64,000 nucleotides of DNA from NCBI RefSeq assembly GCF_900156315.1, contig NZ_FTNI01000016.1, positions 124,001 to 188,000 on the forward strand, written 5' to 3'. The stretch is from Microbispora rosea (lineage in GTDB: Bacteria > Actinomycetota > Actinomycetes > Streptosporangiales > Streptosporangiaceae). Under the pieces are notes generated by a model, which saw nothing but the letters and a program-made list of their open reading frames with translations, did no database searches and had not been told where the DNA came from. Positions 25,840 to 35,137 of the stretch are shown piece by piece. The stretch's first letter is position 1. Each line of letters starts with the position of its first letter. A program made the translations under genes and the position numbers.

Positions 25840-27051
25840 TCAGAGGGCGACACCGAGGAGCGCGTCGGCGACGTCGCGCACCAGCGCCGGAGCGGAGGCG
25901 TCGTCGCCCTCCTCCGCCGCCCAGGCGTCGATCGCCGCGAGCGCGCCCGGGGCGTCGAGATCGTCGGCGAGGCGCTCGCGCACCGCCGCCAGCACCTCGG
26001 CGCCCGCGGGGCCCGCCGTGCGGGCCACCGCGGCCCGCCACCGCGCCAGCCGCTCCTCGGCCGCGGCGAGCTGGTCCGATGTCCACTCCCAGTCCGCGCG
26101 GTAGTGGTGCGCCAGCAGGGCCAGCCGGATGGCCATGGGGTCGGCGGTCTGCCGCAGCCTGGAGACGAACACGAGGTTGCCCCTGGACTTCGACATCTTC
26201 TCGCCGTCCAGGCCGACCATGCCCGCGTGGACGTACGCCCGCGCGAACGGCCACTCGCCGGTGGCCACGTGGCCCTCGCAGGCGCCCATCTCGTGGTGGG
26301 GGAAGATCAGGTCCGAGCCTCCGCCGGCGACGTCGAAGCCGCTGCCCAGGTTGCGCAGGGCGATGGCGGTGCACTCGATGTGCCAGCCGGGCCTGCCTCG
26401 GCCGAACGGCGACTCCCAGGACGGCTCTCCAGGCCGTTCCGCCCGCCACAGCAGCCAGTCGAGCGGATGGCGCTTGCCCTCCCTGCCGGGGTCGCCCCCG
26501 CGCTCGCCGAACAGCTCCAGCATGGTCTCCTCGGAGTAGCCCGAGACCGCGCCGAACTTGGGCGCGGACGCGACCGAGAAGTAGACGTCCCCGTCGATCT
26601 CGTACGTGGCGCCGCGCTCGGCCAGCCCGGTGATCAGTTCGGCGATCTCCCCGACGGTCTCGGTGACTCCGACGTACTCCCGGGGCGGCAGGATGCGCAG
26701 CGCCTCCATGTCGGAGCGGAACAGCTCGATCTCGCGCTCGCCCAGGGAGCGCCAGTCGGTCCCGGTCGCCTCGGCCCGCTCCAGCAGGGGGTCGTCCACG
26801 TCGGTGGCGTTCTGGGTGTAGTGCACGTCGTGGCCGGCGTCCCGCCACACCCGGTTGACCAGGTCGAAGGCGAGGTAGGTGTTGGCGTGGCCGAGATGGG
26901 TGGCGTCGTACGGCGTGATGCCGCAGACGTAGAGCCGGGCCTCGCCGGAGGGGGCCGTCTCCCGCACCTCGCGGGCGGCGGTGTCGTACAGACGGAGCAT
27001 GAGGCCCGAACCGGGCAGCCTGGGGACATTCGGAGCAGACCACGATCGCAT
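25840..27051 (-). CDS. mshC: L-cysteine:1D-myo-inositol 2-amino-2-deoxy-alpha-D-glucopyranoside ligase
   Basis: 403 residues. MshC joins cysteine to GlcN-Ins in mycothiol synthesis using ATP. Class I synthetase signatures are present: zinc-site Cys in [16 protein letters not shown] (HIGH-type motif) and EKMSKSRGN (KMSKS). It is much closer to MshC than to CysS in its short C-terminus and N-terminal PRLPGSG leader. ATG 27051 lies 7 nt after TAGGCT, a box that also contains the stop of the upstream NRDE gene, so it can be read through or started leaderless. Presence of MshC marks an actinobacterium. Confidence 0.95.
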   Translation of the reverse strand: MRSWSAPNVPRLPGSGLMLRLYDTAAREVRETAPSGEARLYVCGITPYDATHLGHANTYLAFDLVNRVWRDAGHDVHYTQNATDVDDPLLERAEATGTDWRSLGEREIELFRSDMEALRILPPREYVGVTETVGEIAELITGLAERGATYEIDGDVYFSVASAPKFGAVSGYSEETMLELFGERGGDPGREGKRHPLDWLLWRAERPGEPSWESPFGRGRPGWHIECTAIALRNLGSGFDVAGGGSDLIFPHHEMGACEGHVATGEWPFARAYVHAGMVGLDGEKMSKSRGNLVFVSRLRQTADPMAIRLALLAHHYRADWEWTSDQLAAAEERLARWRAAVARTAGPAGAEVLAAVRERLADDLDAPGALAAIDAWAAEEGDDASAPALVRDVADALLGVAL

Positions 27052-27058
27052 GGTGTGA

Positions 27059-27064
27059 AGCCTA
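27059..27064 (-). promoter_or_regulatory. Possible internal -10 box TAGGCT for mshC
   Basis: On the minus strand TAGGCT is followed by 7 nt and the mshC ATG. Its first three bases are the TAG stop of the upstream gene, so chance is possible. Confidence 0.45.
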
Positions 27065-27841
27065 TCCGCGCCGCCGGCGGACCCGGTCAGCCGGTGCGCC
27101 CCACGAGGTGTCGATCTCGTGCCAGGTGGCGGGGTCGTCCGGCTGGGGGCAGAAGTCGTAGCGCAGCCCCTGCTCCGCGACGGCGACCAGCGTGACCGAG
27201 AGGCTGGCGAAGACCCGCCCGTCCGGCAGCCGCCGCCGCATGATCAGCGCGCGGGGGTCGTCCCAGGGCACCCCGGCGCCCGAGGCGGGATCGAGCCACT
27301 CCCCCCAGAACCGCTCGGGCGAGCCCCCCGTGGTCCACCCGGGCCGGGCGGCCCTGGCGAAGCGGGGCCGGAACCAGGCGGTGCGCGGCTGACTCTCGTC
27401 GCGGTCCCAGCCCGTGTTCACGATCACGTGCACGCCCTCGGGCAGCTTCTCCTCGGTCAGGGACCTGCCGTCCCAGCTCCACAGCCGTACGCCGTCGAGC
27501 CCGCCGAGGACGAGATGAAAAGGGTCATACCACGACAAATCGAGCGCCGGAAACTCTCCCGCCGCGGCGGCGAGGAGCGGCAGCTCGCCGCGCGAGTGGC
27601 GCCTGGCCGCCGGGGCCGCGACGCCGTCGCCGTTGAGCAGCGCGGCCACGCGCCGCCCGGCGGGGTCGGCGGCCAGCCAGGTGCCGCCCGCCTCGAGATC
27701 GCGGCCTCCGATCAGCTCGGAGTACGCGGGCCAGTGCCGGTCCGGCGACATCCACGGCCGCGTGACGAACTCGTCACGCACTCCCGCCAGGAGCACAGGC
27801 GTGCCGGCCTCCGGCTCGACGCTCACGATGACCGTACACAA
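27062..27841 (-). CDS. NRDE (TANGO2-like) family protein
   Basis: 259 residues. The start is TTG at 27841 with GGAGGG 8 nt upstream, giving MCTVIVS: Cys2 is the candidate N-terminal nucleophile of this Ntn-like family. The signature NRDE appears as VRDEF. Further family pieces: [20 protein letters not shown] and HVIVNTGWD. The molecular function is not settled; the eukaryotic homologue TANGO2 is linked to metabolism. It lies between the SCO1664-family gene and mshC, 10 nt before the latter. Confidence 0.83.
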   Translation of the reverse strand: MCTVIVSVEPEAGTPVLLAGVRDEFVTRPWMSPDRHWPAYSELIGGRDLEAGGTWLAADPAGRRVAALLNGDGVAAPAARRHSRGELPLLAAAAGEFPALDLSWYDPFHLVLGGLDGVRLWSWDGRSLTEEKLPEGVHVIVNTGWDRDESQPRTAWFRPRFARAARPGWTTGGSPERFWGEWLDPASGAGVPWDDPRALIMRRRLPDGRVFASLSVTLVAVAEQGLRYDFCPQPDDPATWHEIDTSWGAPADRVRRRRG

Positions 27842-27920
27842 TGCGTGTTCCCTCCAAAAACGGTAGAGACCCCTGCAGAGTGCACAATTCGCACGTTTTG
27901 CGCAAGCCTGTCTCGGTAGA

Positions 27921-28682
27921 TCAAATCGGGGGCCACGGAATCGCCGGCCAGTCCTCGGACGGGTGCGGGTGGACCCCCGTGGCCAGCAGCCTCTTGACCC
28001 GCTCCCACGTGGCCTCCACCTCGGCCTGGGTCAACAGCTCGCGCAGGCGCCGGCCGAGGCGCCCCCGCTCGATCTCGCGCTCCAGCCGCACCAGCACGTT
28101 GACCGCCTCACGCGGGAGCGTCTTGCCGCGCCACTGCCACAGCACGGTGCGCAGCTTGTCCTCCACCGCGAAGCAGACCCCGTGGTCGACCCCGTACACG
28201 TGCCCGTCGGGCAGCGGTAGCAGATGGCCGCCCTTGCGGTCGGCGTTGTTCACCACGGCGTCGAACACGGCCATGCGGCGCAGGGCGGGGTTGCGGCTGC
28301 GCATCAGGGCCATCAAGTCGGTCTCGGGATCGGCGTCGATCCACAGCTGCACCATCCCGGGGCCGAAGGGACCGTCCCGATAGACGGTCGGCGGGACGAT
28401 GCGCCATCCGGTGGCGGCCGCCACCTCGTAGGCGGCCACCTCACGGGCCGCCAGCGTGCCGTCGGGGAAGTCCCACAGGGGACGCTCCCCGCGCACCGGC
28501 TTGTACACGCACGCCGCCGCGTGCTCGCCGTTCCTGATGGAGCAGTAGAGCGTCATGTTCGTGGCCTCGACGAGTCGTCCCGCCACTTCTAAGGTGCCCT
28601 CCCGCAGCAGGCTCATGGCCGCCGCGTCGTCCAGCCCCGGCCCGTCCACGTCGTTGATGCTCGCCTCGCCCTCGGCCGTCAT
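27921..28682 (-). CDS. SCO1664-family conserved protein (kinase-fold-like)
   Basis: 253 residues from the ATG at 28682, which has GAGGA 6 nt upstream. Conserved features: VYKPVRGERPLWDFPDG, YEVAAATGW, VFDAVVNNADRKGGHLL and VYGVDHGVCF, which recall PI3/4-kinase-like or HipA-like catalytic and metal-binding loops (D-x2-x-N-N-A-D). The family is conserved next to DUF3090 and mshC in actinomycetes; its reaction is unknown. Confidence 0.85.
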   Translation of the reverse strand: MTAEGEASINDVDGPGLDDAAAMSLLREGTLEVAGRLVEATNMTLYCSIRNGEHAAACVYKPVRGERPLWDFPDGTLAAREVAAYEVAAATGWRIVPPTVYRDGPFGPGMVQLWIDADPETDLMALMRSRNPALRRMAVFDAVVNNADRKGGHLLPLPDGHVYGVDHGVCFAVEDKLRTVLWQWRGKTLPREAVNVLVRLEREIERGRLGRRLRELLTQAEVEATWERVKRLLATGVHPHPSEDWPAIPWPPI

Positions 28683-28761
28683 CCGGTTCCTCGCCCGCGC
28701 GGCGCGAGGACGCCCCGCCACCCGTTCACACCGCGCCACACTCCGCGCCACATGCCGCGCC

Positions 28762-29334
28762 TCATGCCGACAGTCCTCCGGGGTGGTGGCCGTTGAGGCG
28801 GACGCAGATGTGGCCCTCGGGGTCGAGGGGCCGGCCGCACAGCGGGCACGGCGGGCGGCCCGCGGCGACCACCTCCAGCGCCCGGCGGCTGAACGCGCGG
28901 GCGGCGGCGGCGCTGATCCGCACCCTGAGGACGGCGGGCTCGGGCCGGTCGTCCAGCGGCGGCTCCTCGTCCTCCTCGTCGTCGCCCTCGGTGGCCTCCT
29001 GCGCCTCGATGATCACCTGCGCGGTCTCGGGATCCCAGGCCAGCGCCATCGTGCCCACGCGGAAGTCCTCGTCGATCGGCAGGTCGAGCGGGCCCTGGTC
29101 GGCCAGCTCCGTGGGGGCCATGGCCGGGACCGGCGCGCGCCCGCCGCTGCGCCGCAGCACCTCGTCGAGGAGCTCGTCGAGGCGGTCGGCCAGCACGGCG
29201 ACCTGGAACTTCTCAAGCGCCACCGTGGTGATCCTGCCCTGACCTCGGGCCTGCAGGAAGAAGGCTCGCGCGCCCGGTTGCCCCACGGCACCGGCCACGA
29301 ACCTGTCAGGCGGATCGTAGTCGAAGACCGGCAT
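28762..29334 (-). CDS. DUF3090 family protein with C-terminal zinc knuckle
   Basis: 190 residues. The N-terminus MPVFDYDPPDRFVAGAVGQPG is highly typical of the family. A Glu/Asp-rich linker (DDEEDEE) separates the main domain from a C-terminal CPLCGRPLDPEGHIC, a C-x2-C ... H-x-C metal site. It starts 9 nt after the histidine phosphatase stop; the TAAGGT sequence there can serve as AAGG ribosome site or as a -10 box. Function unknown; always syntenic with the SCO1664 family. Confidence 0.88.
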   Translation of the reverse strand: MPVFDYDPPDRFVAGAVGQPGARAFFLQARGQGRITTVALEKFQVAVLADRLDELLDEVLRRSGGRAPVPAMAPTELADQGPLDLPIDEDFRVGTMALAWDPETAQVIIEAQEATEGDDEEDEEPPLDDRPEPAVLRVRISAAAARAFSRRALEVVAAGRPPCPLCGRPLDPEGHICVRLNGHHPGGLSA

Positions 29335-29343
29335 AGCCCGACC

Positions 29344-30045
29344 TTATGTGGTCCCGGGTCCGCCGCCGACGGCGGCATCGCTTCCGGTGATGGTTTCTCC
29401 CCCGTCTTCGTCCTCCGACACCTCCGGCGGGGGCACCAGGTTGGCCACTCCCCCGCCCACGTCGTTGGCCCTGAGCAGGAAGGGACGCAGGGGGGTGTAG
29501 CGGATCACCGTGACGGACGCGGGGTCGGCCGTGATCCGCTGGAACTGGTCCAGGTGGAGGCCCATCGCGTCGGCCACGATCGCCTTGATCACGTCCCCGT
29601 GGCTGCAGACCAGATAGGTGGCCTTCTCGCCGAGCCGCTCGTTCCAGTCGCGTACGGCCCGCACGGCCCGGTTCTGCACCTCCGCCAGGGCCTCGCCGCC
29701 GGGGAAGACCGCCGCGCTGGGATGGGCCTGCACCACCCGCCACAGCGGCTCCTCGGCGAGCTCCTTCAGCGGCCTGCCCGTCCAGTCGCCGTAGCCGCAC
29801 TCGCCGAACCTGTCGTCGGTCTGCACCGAGACGGGGCGGCCCTGCGCGATGGCGGCGGCGGTCTCCAGGCACCGGTCCAGCGGGCTGGACACGATGGCGT
29901 CCAGCTCCAGGGGCGCGAGCCGTTCCGCCACGGCGCGCGCCTGCTCCCGGCCGCGCTCGTCGAGGTGGACCCCGGGGGTCCAGCCGGCCAGCACGGGGCC
30001 GGTCATCGCGGTGAGGCCGTGCCGTACGAGGAGGACGGTCGTCAT
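29344..30045 (-). CDS. Histidine phosphatase family protein (MSMEG_4193-like)
   Basis: 233 residues. [11 protein letters not shown] holds the phospho-accepting His; [21 protein letters not shown] and [10 protein letters not shown] hold the rest of the active site of the phosphoglycerate-mutase-like fold. A 40-residue acidic/Gly tail is probably disordered. ATG 30045 overlaps the uppP stop (ATGA), with GGAG about 10 nt upstream. Substrate unknown; part of the conserved uppP-DUF3090-SCO1664-mshC block. Confidence 0.88.
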   Translation of the reverse strand: MTTVLLVRHGLTAMTGPVLAGWTPGVHLDERGREQARAVAERLAPLELDAIVSSPLDRCLETAAAIAQGRPVSVQTDDRFGECGYGDWTGRPLKELAEEPLWRVVQAHPSAAVFPGGEALAEVQNRAVRAVRDWNERLGEKATYLVCSHGDVIKAIVADAMGLHLDQFQRITADPASVTVIRYTPLRPFLLRANDVGGGVANLVPPPEVSEDEDGGETITGSDAAVGGGPGTT

Positions 30046-30860
30046 GACTGCACCACTCCGAGGGCCAGCAGGGTGAGGAGGAACGTTCCGGCGAAGACGC
30101 GGTAGACGACGAAGACGATGGTCGAGTGGCGCGCCACGTAGCGCAGCAGCCAGGCGATCGAGGCGTACCCGACGACGAACGACACGACGGTCGCGATCAG
30201 GGTCGGCACGACCGGGGGGCCGCCGCCGTCGCCGACGTGCCGCAGCTCGAACAGCCCCGAGAGGATCACCGCCGGGATCGACAGCAGGAAGGAGTAGCGG
30301 GCGGCCGCCTCGCGCGTGTAGCCGAGGAACATCGCGCCGGTCATCGTCGAGCCCGAGCGGGAGGCGCCGGGGATCAGCGGCAGCATCTGCCAGGCGCCGA
30401 CGATCAGGCCGTCGCGCATGTTGAGGTCGGCGACCTCCTTCTTCTTGCGGCCCATCTGATCGGCCACGAGCAGCAGCAGGCCGAAGACGATGAGCATGAC
30501 CGCGTTCAACCACAGGTTGCGGGCCGGGCCCTCGATCGCGTCCTTGAACAGCAGGCCGGCGACGCCGATCGGGATCGTGCCCAGGCCGATGTACCACCCC
30601 ATGCGCGCGTCGAGGTCGCCGCGCAGCTCCGGCGTCCAGAGGCTGCGCAGCCAGGCCCAGGTGATCCGGACGATGTCGCGCCAGAAGTAGATGAGCACCG
30701 CGAGCATGGTGCCGAGCTGGATCACCGCGGTGAACGGCGCACCGGGGTCGCCCCATCCGGCCAGCTTGGGCACGATCAGCAGGTGGGCCGAGCTGGAGAT
30801 GGGCAGGAACTCGGTGAGGCCCTGCACGAGCCCGAGCACGATCGCCTGTAGTACGTCCAT
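30042..30860 (-). CDS. uppP: Undecaprenyl-diphosphatase UppP (BacA)
   Basis: 272 residues, eight membrane helices. Active-site motifs are complete: [15 protein letters not shown] near the N-terminus and [12 protein letters not shown] in the middle. It dephosphorylates undecaprenyl diphosphate to recycle the lipid carrier for peptidoglycan and for polysaccharides such as the one encoded upstream in this window. ATG 30860 lies inside one arm of a perfect palindrome shared with the divergent aldo/keto reductase gene; a TAGGCT box lies 9 nt before it. Confidence 0.95.
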   Translation of the reverse strand: MDVLQAIVLGLVQGLTEFLPISSSAHLLIVPKLAGWGDPGAPFTAVIQLGTMLAVLIYFWRDIVRITWAWLRSLWTPELRGDLDARMGWYIGLGTIPIGVAGLLFKDAIEGPARNLWLNAVMLIVFGLLLLVADQMGRKKKEVADLNMRDGLIVGAWQMLPLIPGASRSGSTMTGAMFLGYTREAAARYSFLLSIPAVILSGLFELRHVGDGGGPPVVPTLIATVVSFVVGYASIAWLLRYVARHSTIVFVVYRVFAGTFLLTLLALGVVQS

Positions 30861-30899
30861 GGTGCGGACAGCCTATCGGCTAGTCTGTCCGCACCATGG
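30857..30899. promoter_or_regulatory. Perfect 15-bp inverted repeat spanning both start codons of uppP and the aldo/keto reductase gene
   Basis: Arms CCATGGTGCGGACAG (30857-30871) and CTGTCCGCACCATGG (30885-30899), 13-nt spacer. Each arm contains the ATG of one divergent gene. The spacer holds two symmetrical -10-like boxes, TAGGCT on the minus strand (30875-30870) and TAGTCT on the plus strand (30881-30886), each 9 nt from its ATG. Confidence 0.85.
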
Positions 30900-31834
30900 A
30901 CCAGCGACTAGTCGGGCGCAGCGGTCTGTCGGTGTCCAGGATCGGGCTCGGCACGATGACCTGGGCCCGCGACACCTCCGCCGAGGAGGCGACGGCGCAA
31001 CTCACCGCCTTCGCCGAGGCCGGCGGCACGCTGATCGACACCGCCGACGTGTACGGCGGCGGCGACGCCGAGCGCCTGATCGGCCGGCTCATCCGCGACG
31101 TGGTGCCGCGCTCTGAGCTGGTCATCGCCACCAAGGCCGTGCTCACCCACGGCGGCGAGCGCGACGCCTCCCGCCGTCACCTCATCCGCGCGCTCGACGC
31201 CTCCCTCGCCCGGCTCGGCCTGGAGGAGGTCGACCTGTGGCAGCTCCACGCGTTCGACCCCCGAGTGCCGCTGGAGGAGACGCTCGCAGCCGTCGACTAC
31301 GCCGTCTCCACCGGGCGTACGGCCTACGCGGGCGTGTGCAACTACACCGGCTGGCAGCTCGCGGCCGCCGCCACCTGGCAGCGGTGCGGCGCCTCCCGGG
31401 CCCCGATCGTCGCGGCGCAGGTGGAGTACTCCCTGCTGGCCAGGGACGCCGAGGAGGAACTGCTGCCGGCCGCCGGGCACGTGGGCGCCGGGGTCCTCGC
31501 CTGGTCGCCGCTGGGACGCGGCGTGCTGACCGGGAAGTACCGCACCGGCATCCCCGCCGACTCCCGCGCCGCCACTCCGCACTTCGCCGAGTTCGTCCGG
31601 CCGTACCTCGACGAACGGTGCCGCAGCATCGTGGAGTCGGTGACCACGGCGGCCGAGGGGCTCGGCGCGTCACCGCTCGCCGTGGCGCTCGCCTGGGTGC
31701 GCGACCGCCCGGGCGTGTCGTCGGCGATCGTCGGCGCACGCACCCACGCGCAGTTGCTCGGCGTGTTGCAGGCCGAGAAGCTCACCCTGCCCTGGGAGAT
31801 CCGCGAGGCCCTGGACGACGTCTCCGACCCCTGA
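30896..31834 (+). CDS. Aldo/keto reductase
   Basis: 312 residues, NADP-dependent TIM-barrel oxidoreductase. Tetrad and family motifs: IDTADVYGGGDAE (Asp, Tyr), VIATKAVLTHGG (Lys), WQLHAFDP (His), and the C-terminal cofactor loop SSAIVGARTHAQLLG. Divergent from uppP, with only 35 bp between start codons and a shared palindrome. Substrate not predictable. Confidence 0.9.
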   Translation: MDQRLVGRSGLSVSRIGLGTMTWARDTSAEEATAQLTAFAEAGGTLIDTADVYGGGDAERLIGRLIRDVVPRSELVIATKAVLTHGGERDASRRHLIRALDASLARLGLEEVDLWQLHAFDPRVPLEETLAAVDYAVSTGRTAYAGVCNYTGWQLAAAATWQRCGASRAPIVAAQVEYSLLARDAEEELLPAAGHVGAGVLAWSPLGRGVLTGKYRTGIPADSRAATPHFAEFVRPYLDERCRSIVESVTTAAEGLGASPLAVALAWVRDRPGVSSAIVGARTHAQLLGVLQAEKLTLPWEIREALDDVSDP

Positions 31835-31985
31835 CCGCCGCGCCGAGCGTGCGAGGCGAACGAGAATCGTCCTCACGTATCACACATCGATACCGAACTG
31901 CAACTTTCTACTGCATAACCCCGCGCTCGGGCGAAGAGTGGCGGGTATGTCGGGGGATGGACCAGAGCACTGCGGAAGGGGACAC

Positions 31986-33035
31986 ATGGGGATCGTAGGC
32001 AAGGCCTCCGCGATCTCCGCCGGGGCTCTCGCGATCACCCTGGCCGGAGGCCTCCCTCTCGCCGCATCCCCGGCACAGGCGTTCGACTGCACAGGAGACG
32101 GCGGCTTGGTCTCGGGCATCACCGGCGGCGTCTGCTCCCTGGTGAACGGCGTGGGCGGACTGGCCGACGGCGTCACCGACGTCGCGGACAAGGCCACCGG
32201 TGGCCTGACGGCGCCGGTCACGAAGACCGTGGACGACACCCTGAAGACGACCACCGAAGCCGCGGGCACGGCGGTGAACGACGTCGGAAAGGCGGTCGAC
32301 ACGGCCGGCCGGACGCTCACCGGTGCGACGGACACCTCGTCCGGAGCGGCGGGATCGGCGGACACCGCGGGCGGAGCGACGGGCGCGGTGAGCGGCGTGA
32401 AGGAAGCGGTGAGCGGCGCGGCGGAAGCAGTGGACGGAGCGGCGGGAGCGCTGACGGGCGGCGGATCCGGAGCCACGCACAGCCCTGCCCCGAGCATCCA
32501 GAAGCTCACCGACGGGCTGACCCGCGCGGTCGAGGACACCTGCCTGCCCCTGGTCGCGGGCGAGGGCTGCGCGTCCCACGAGAGCGACGAGGGCGCGAGG
32601 AGCGCCGGGCAGACGGGGACGGCCGGCAAGAAGACGACACGGCCCAAGGCCTCCATGACGCCCGAGGGAACCCTTTCTCCCGAGCCCTACCGGCCGCGTC
32701 TGGTCGCGGCGCGCGACGACGCGCTGGAGACGGGCCGCGCGGCGAAGGTGGACCCGGACGAGGACGGCGTGATCCCCCTCCTCTGGCCCGGGCAGAAGAT
32801 GCCCGAGCTGCCGGAGCTGCACGGCGACCCCACGGGCGCGCGCACGCGGGCCCATAGGTCGTATGACGCGGCGGGAACGGCGCTCACCGCGGTCCTGCTG
32901 CTCTCGGCGCTGCTCGCCACCCGCGTGGTCTCGGCTCGGCGGGCCCGCGCGGGGCAGCAGGAGCCGAACGAGTCGATCCCCTTCGAGGGCGGCCTGCGGC
33001 TGCCGGGGAAGGCCGGGCGCCACCGGCTCGCCTGA
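31986..33035 (+). CDS. Secreted, C-terminally membrane-anchored protein of unknown function
   Basis: 349 residues. ATG 31986 has AAGGGG 5 nt upstream. Signal peptide MGIVGKASAISAGALAI ... ASPAQA, then a first Cys pair (FDC, GGVC). Residues about 45-160 form an irregular amphipathic repeat rich in Ala, Gly, Thr, Val and Asp (LADGVTDVADKATGG, DAVEG-like units) that could form long helices. A second Cys pair (TCLPLVAGEGC) follows. Near residue 290 is a membrane helix (GTALTAVLLLSALLATRVV) followed by ARRARAG. No catalytic motif seen. A gap of 151 bp separates it from the reductase gene. Confidence 0.75.
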   Translation: MGIVGKASAISAGALAITLAGGLPLAASPAQAFDCTGDGGLVSGITGGVCSLVNGVGGLADGVTDVADKATGGLTAPVTKTVDDTLKTTTEAAGTAVNDVGKAVDTAGRTLTGATDTSSGAAGSADTAGGATGAVSGVKEAVSGAAEAVDGAAGALTGGGSGATHSPAPSIQKLTDGLTRAVEDTCLPLVAGEGCASHESDEGARSAGQTGTAGKKTTRPKASMTPEGTLSPEPYRPRLVAARDDALETGRAAKVDPDEDGVIPLLWPGQKMPELPELHGDPTGARTRAHRSYDAAGTALTAVLLLSALLATRVVSARRARAGQQEPNESIPFEGGLRLPGKAGRHRLA

Positions 33036-33189
33036 GGGCGACGTTGGGGCACCGGCCCGATCTGCGCCGTGCCGATTTGATGGGTTGATGCGAACCCTGG
33101 CCGGACGATCGCGCATCAACTTCGGGCCGGGTTATCCATGCCGTGGTGGCACCGACAGGTGCCCGGGGCCACGGAAGGAGCAGCTCGGG

Positions 33190-33855
33190 ATGAGATGGAG
33201 CATCGCCCTCAGGGCGCTTGCCGCCCTGGCGGCGGCGGCCGTCGTGCTGACGACGACGGCGACCGGCGCGGCCGCTGGATCGGGAGACGGGCCGGGGCTG
33301 GGGTCGGGGTCGGCGTCCGGATCGGGGTCGGCGTCCGGATCGGGGTCGGTGTCCGGATCGGCGTCCAGGTCGGCGTCGGGCCGGACCGGCGCGGTGCGGC
33401 CCGACGACATTCCGCGCGGCGGGACCGCCAAGCTCCCGCCCCGCGTCTCCGACACGCTGTGCGACCGGGGGAGGAAGAGCGCGCAGACGTGTGACGGGAC
33501 CGACCCGATCGGGAGCCGCTGCGCCGACGGGGCGTACACCGTGGTGAGTTCGCCGCTCTGGTATCACGACAGCCGCGGACGGGCCACGCGGCCCGCCGGC
33601 GCCACCGTCGAGTTGCGGTACTCCCCTCGGTGCGGGACCAACTGGTCGCGGGTCACGCTCGACAAGGGGCGCAGCGCGCCCGTGCGGGTTCTCGTGTGCC
33701 GGGGCGAGGGCTCCGGCGACTGCACCGAGACCTACGCGACGCGCGGTGGCACCGCGTACTCCGACCAGCTCTACGCGAAGGACGTGGAGGCGACGGCGTA
33801 CGCGCTGTGCTGCGGCACCTCGCCGGACATCGCCTCCGCCTGGGCCCGAGGCTGA
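33190..33855 (+). CDS. Secreted DUF2690 protein
   Basis: 221 residues. ATG 33190 has GGAAGGAG 9 nt upstream. The signal peptide is Ala/Leu-rich ending TGAAA. A Gly-Ser repeat linker (GSGSAS units, from an 18-bp DNA repeat at about 33300-33375) precedes a DUF2690 domain with several Cys (TLCDRGRKSAQTCDGTDP, SPRCGTNW, VCRGEGSGDC) and ARGGTAYSDQLYAKD. It is convergent with a second DUF2690 protein (33982-34902) that also carries a DNA-binding domain. Confidence 0.8.
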   Translation: MRWSIALRALAALAAAAVVLTTTATGAAAGSGDGPGLGSGSASGSGSASGSGSVSGSASRSASGRTGAVRPDDIPRGGTAKLPPRVSDTLCDRGRKSAQTCDGTDPIGSRCADGAYTVVSSPLWYHDSRGRATRPAGATVELRYSPRCGTNWSRVTLDKGRSAPVRVLVCRGEGSGDCTETYATRGGTAYSDQLYAKDVEATAYALCCGTSPDIASAWARG

Positions 33856-33872
33856 GCCCGCCGCGGGCCGGC

Positions 33873-33946
33873 GGTCCCGCGGCCGCGCCCCGCCCGGTGC
33901 GGGGGGGGAGCGGGCGCGGGGACGGTGGACGGGAGGCCGCGGGACC
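33873..33946. terminator. Long imperfect hairpin between convergent DUF2690 genes
   Basis: Outer arms of 12 bp match perfectly (33873-33884 with 33935-33946); the interior is extremely G/C-rich and partly self-complementary. It starts 18 bp after one stop codon and ends 36 bp before the other. Confidence 0.55.
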
Positions 33947-33981
33947 AGCGCGCGGCGACCTGGTGAGCGGAACGTGCGGGG

Positions 33982-34902
33982 TCAGCGGGCGCAGCGGGTT
34001 CTCGCGTGGGGTCCTTCCCTCTGCCCTGCGACCACCCAGCCCTCCACCCAGACGCATCCGCGCGCGAGGGAGAGCATGTCCCCGTAGGCGCCCGGCGGCG
34101 TGTTGTTCTGCCATTGGGAACGCACCTGGGCGTTGTCCGCCGGACGATGCGCGGCGAGCCACACCGTGTAGAGGCGGGGATTGTCGAAGTACGCCGAGGC
34201 CCAGGCCGTGTCGCAGTCGGGACTGCGCCGCAGCCGCAGCGTCCCGAAGCGGGTGCCGTCGGGCAGGTTCAGCGGGACGGCGTCGAGCGTGTCGATCATC
34301 TCGAGGTCGCGCCCGCACCCCCGGGCCCGGGGATCGTCGCCGTCCATGTCCTCGGCCCGGCTCCCATCCCCCGCCCGGTCGATGACGTGCTGGTTACGCG
34401 AGGTCCAGCCGGGCGCGAGCCCCACGCCGCGCGCGGCGGCGCCCAGCGCCACTCCGCCGGCGACCACGACGACGACCACGGCCACGAGCAGGCGCCCGCG
34501 CCGCCGCACCCAGCCCGCGAGGCTGCCGCGCCCAGCCCCCGCCCCCGCCTCAGGCCCGGCGTCCGGCCCTGCATCAGGGCCGCCAGCGCGCCCGCCGCCG
34601 TCTTCGGCGGGTACCGGCGGTTCCTCCGCTCGCCCCGAGATCTCCTCGCTGACCCGATGCCAGCGCCGCGCCCACGCGTCCTCGTCGCCTCCGCAGGCCC
34701 GTACGAAGGCGAGGGTGACCTCCAGGCTCGGGAAGACGCGGCCGCCCGCGGCCCGCGACAGCACCGTGGCCGAGTAGTGCGCCCTCTCCGAGAGGGCCCG
34801 GTAGGTGGGCGACCCGGCATCCTCGCGCAGCCGCCGCAGCGCGACGGCGAACGCCTGCACAGGCCCTTCCTCCGGGCTGAGGTCGCGCTCTGGTCGTCCC
34901 AT
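33982..34902 (-). CDS. Helix-turn-helix / transmembrane / DUF2690 protein
   Basis: 306 residues from the ATG at 34902. Residues 10-85 form a Cro/XRE-type helix-turn-helix (FAVALRRLREDAGSPTYRALSERAHYSATVLSRAAGG). A Gly/Ala/Asp linker, one membrane helix (LLVAVVVVVVAGGVALGA) and an extracytoplasmic DUF2690 domain (NQHVIDRAGDGSRAEDMDGD, RRSPDCDTAWASAYFDN) follow. The layout joins a DNA-binding domain inside the cell to a sensor-like domain outside. GTG start 3 codons upstream is possible. Confidence 0.82.
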   Translation of the reverse strand: MGRPERDLSPEEGPVQAFAVALRRLREDAGSPTYRALSERAHYSATVLSRAAGGRVFPSLEVTLAFVRACGGDEDAWARRWHRVSEEISGRAEEPPVPAEDGGGRAGGPDAGPDAGPEAGAGAGRGSLAGWVRRRGRLLVAVVVVVVAGGVALGAAARGVGLAPGWTSRNQHVIDRAGDGSRAEDMDGDDPRARGCGRDLEMIDTLDAVPLNLPDGTRFGTLRLRRSPDCDTAWASAYFDNPRLYTVWLAAHRPADNAQVRSQWQNNTPPGAYGDMLSLARGCVWVEGWVVAGQREGPHARTRCAR

Positions 34903-35057
34903 GGTCCCCACACGAGTTCGACGGCCACGTCGCCGCGGGCGACGCCGTCCAAGGCGCACGGGGACGGGGAAGCCCGGGCATCACGCTCGTGCCTGACGGC
35001 TCATGCCGACTGCGGAGAACCGCGAGCGGCAGACACGCCCAGATGCTAAGCGCAGCG

Positions 35058-35092
35058 ACGGGCCGCGGCAAGATTCGCCGGCCGCGGCCCGT
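35058..35092 (-). terminator. Hairpin terminator downstream of fabI
   Basis: Perfect 12-bp stem (35058-35069 with 35081-35092), 11-nt loop, about 45 nt past the fabI stop. A second small hairpin (CCCGCCT/AGGCGGG) lies between the two. Confidence 0.6.
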
Positions 35093-35137
35093 GAGCCCGC
35101 CTGATGCGGGAGGCGGGATGTCGTGAGCAGGGTGTCG

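Noticed and set aside
34903-35137. Possible small gene between the HTH-DUF2690 start and the fabI terminator
   Set aside because: Frames there are Arg/Ala-rich without ribosome sites; only the promoter of the HTH gene and the hairpin terminator are supported.
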